Assembly (NCBI GenBank): GCA_002284615.2
Contig: MU069560.1
Coordinates: 107,345 to 124,580 of the forward strand
Length of the DNA stretch: 17,236 bases
Direction of reading: 5' to 3'
Origin: Dunaliella salina
Lineage: Eukaryota; Chlorophyta; Chlorophyceae; Chlamydomonadales; Dunaliellaceae
The notes under the pieces are model-generated. The model saw only the letters and a program-made list of their open reading frames with translations, searched no databases and was not told where the DNA came from. The stretch's first letter is position 1; every line of letters begins with the position of its first letter. A program made the position numbers and the translations under genes. Of this stretch, positions 16,587 through 17,236 are shown in pieces.

Positions 16587-17236
16587 GGGAACCCTTGGGC
16601 CCAGAATAAGGATGGCAGGACCTGAAAAGCATGACCTGCAAAACTCCTTGCGAATCATCCTTTTCAGCTTACATGACTGCCCCTCATACTCCAGGGCGCT
16701 GGAAGCTGAGAGCTCCTTGTCAACTCGCACTGCTGCAGGCGTGGAGGACAGCCACACAAATCAGGAAGACAGCAACCAAGCAGAAGAATGTTACCAGACG
16801 AGGAGGGTGTTCACGTCCTTAAAAGCTCCATGCCATCAACTCCATGCTGCTCGTCAGTCGCTATCATGCGAATTCACGCCTCCAAAGACGAGAGTGAATT
16901 GAAGAGAAATACTGAAGAGAAAATTTCGTTGTGACTGTCACAATGTGACAGGACCCCTCCTGGACCTCGACCTCCATGCAGCCGCAAGAATCCGACCAGC
17001 ACCGTCTGCCCTCAAACTCGACGTTCAAACTTTTGCCAGGCCAGATTAATTTTCTAGGAAATATTATGCAGAAAGGACGCCTGACAGCGGCGGAATTCCC
17101 GTCCAAAGTCCACCCAACCGAATCGGTTGGGCCCCTTTTTCGGACGATCACAAATAGCAAGCGCCCCCTGCGGGGTCGGGCCCAAATTTCGTTTCGTTGC
17201 GAGTCCGTGCGCAAGGGTACACACAGTTCCTCGGGA
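16587..17236. repeat. long repeat block C, truncated by the window end
   Basis: The block is collinear with 13706-14320 over about 600 bases with a stable offset, and homology continues to about 17190. Shared stretches include GACAGCCACACAAATCAGGA, GCTCCATGCCATCAACTCCA, CAAACTTTTGCCAGGCCAG and TATGCAGAAAGGACGCCT. On the minus strand a frame (16864-17214) reads through the conserved core (IVRKRGPTDSVGW, DGNSAAVRRPFC). Blocks A and B carry the same words but with stops or shifts. Confidence 0.85.

Overview
The window reads as a repeat-rich, gene-poor piece of a eukaryotic nuclear genome. There is no operon-like packing and no intact host gene that I can support. It holds long CA and GCATGC-rich low-complexity DNA, several families of direct and inverted repeats, two classes of DNA-transposon remnant and one decayed Ty3/gypsy LTR-retrotransposon. 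The reverse transcriptase and RNase H wording resembles elements of green plants, algae and related protists, but I cannot name the organism. Eight isolated N bases suggest a draft or consensus assembly.

Layout. (1) 1-2480: a CA microsatellite, a 366-bp tandem repeat (about 2.3 copies), shorter direct repeats, and no gene. (2) 2481-3992: a well-delimited non-autonomous transposon with perfect 21-bp terminal inverted repeats and a perfect 8-bp target duplication, the hallmarks of the hAT superfamily. Inside it lies a second inverted-repeat element whose ends and TA flanks resemble a Stowaway/mariner MITE. That inner element carries about 2.5 copies of a 180-188-bp tandem repeat. (3) 3993-7740: a 130-bp tandem pair, then block A of a long repeat family, interrupted near 4763-5058 by an A-rich open segment of unknown origin. 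(4) 7740-8120: a small foldback structure and sequence with no confident assignment. (5) 8120-12682, minus strand: gag, protease, reverse transcriptase, RNase H and the beginning of integrase of a Ty3/gypsy element, broken by at least six frame breaks and two in-frame stops, with altered protease and RNase H active-site motifs and no recognisable LTRs. (6) 13108-13637: two copies of a roughly 207-bp repeat containing a tRNA T-arm-like hairpin (pol III B-box match) on the minus strand. (7) 13638-17236: block B of the long repeat family, bounded by a 65-bp near-perfect inverted repeat, followed by the start of block C, which repeats the start of B 2.88 kb downstream.

Together the picture is of a long-unit repeat array (A, B, C) into which, or beside which, a retrotransposon and smaller elements have inserted. 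All protein-coding potential I recognise is transposon-derived and inactive. The remaining open frames are antisense to gag or arise from repeat DNA without in-frame stops.
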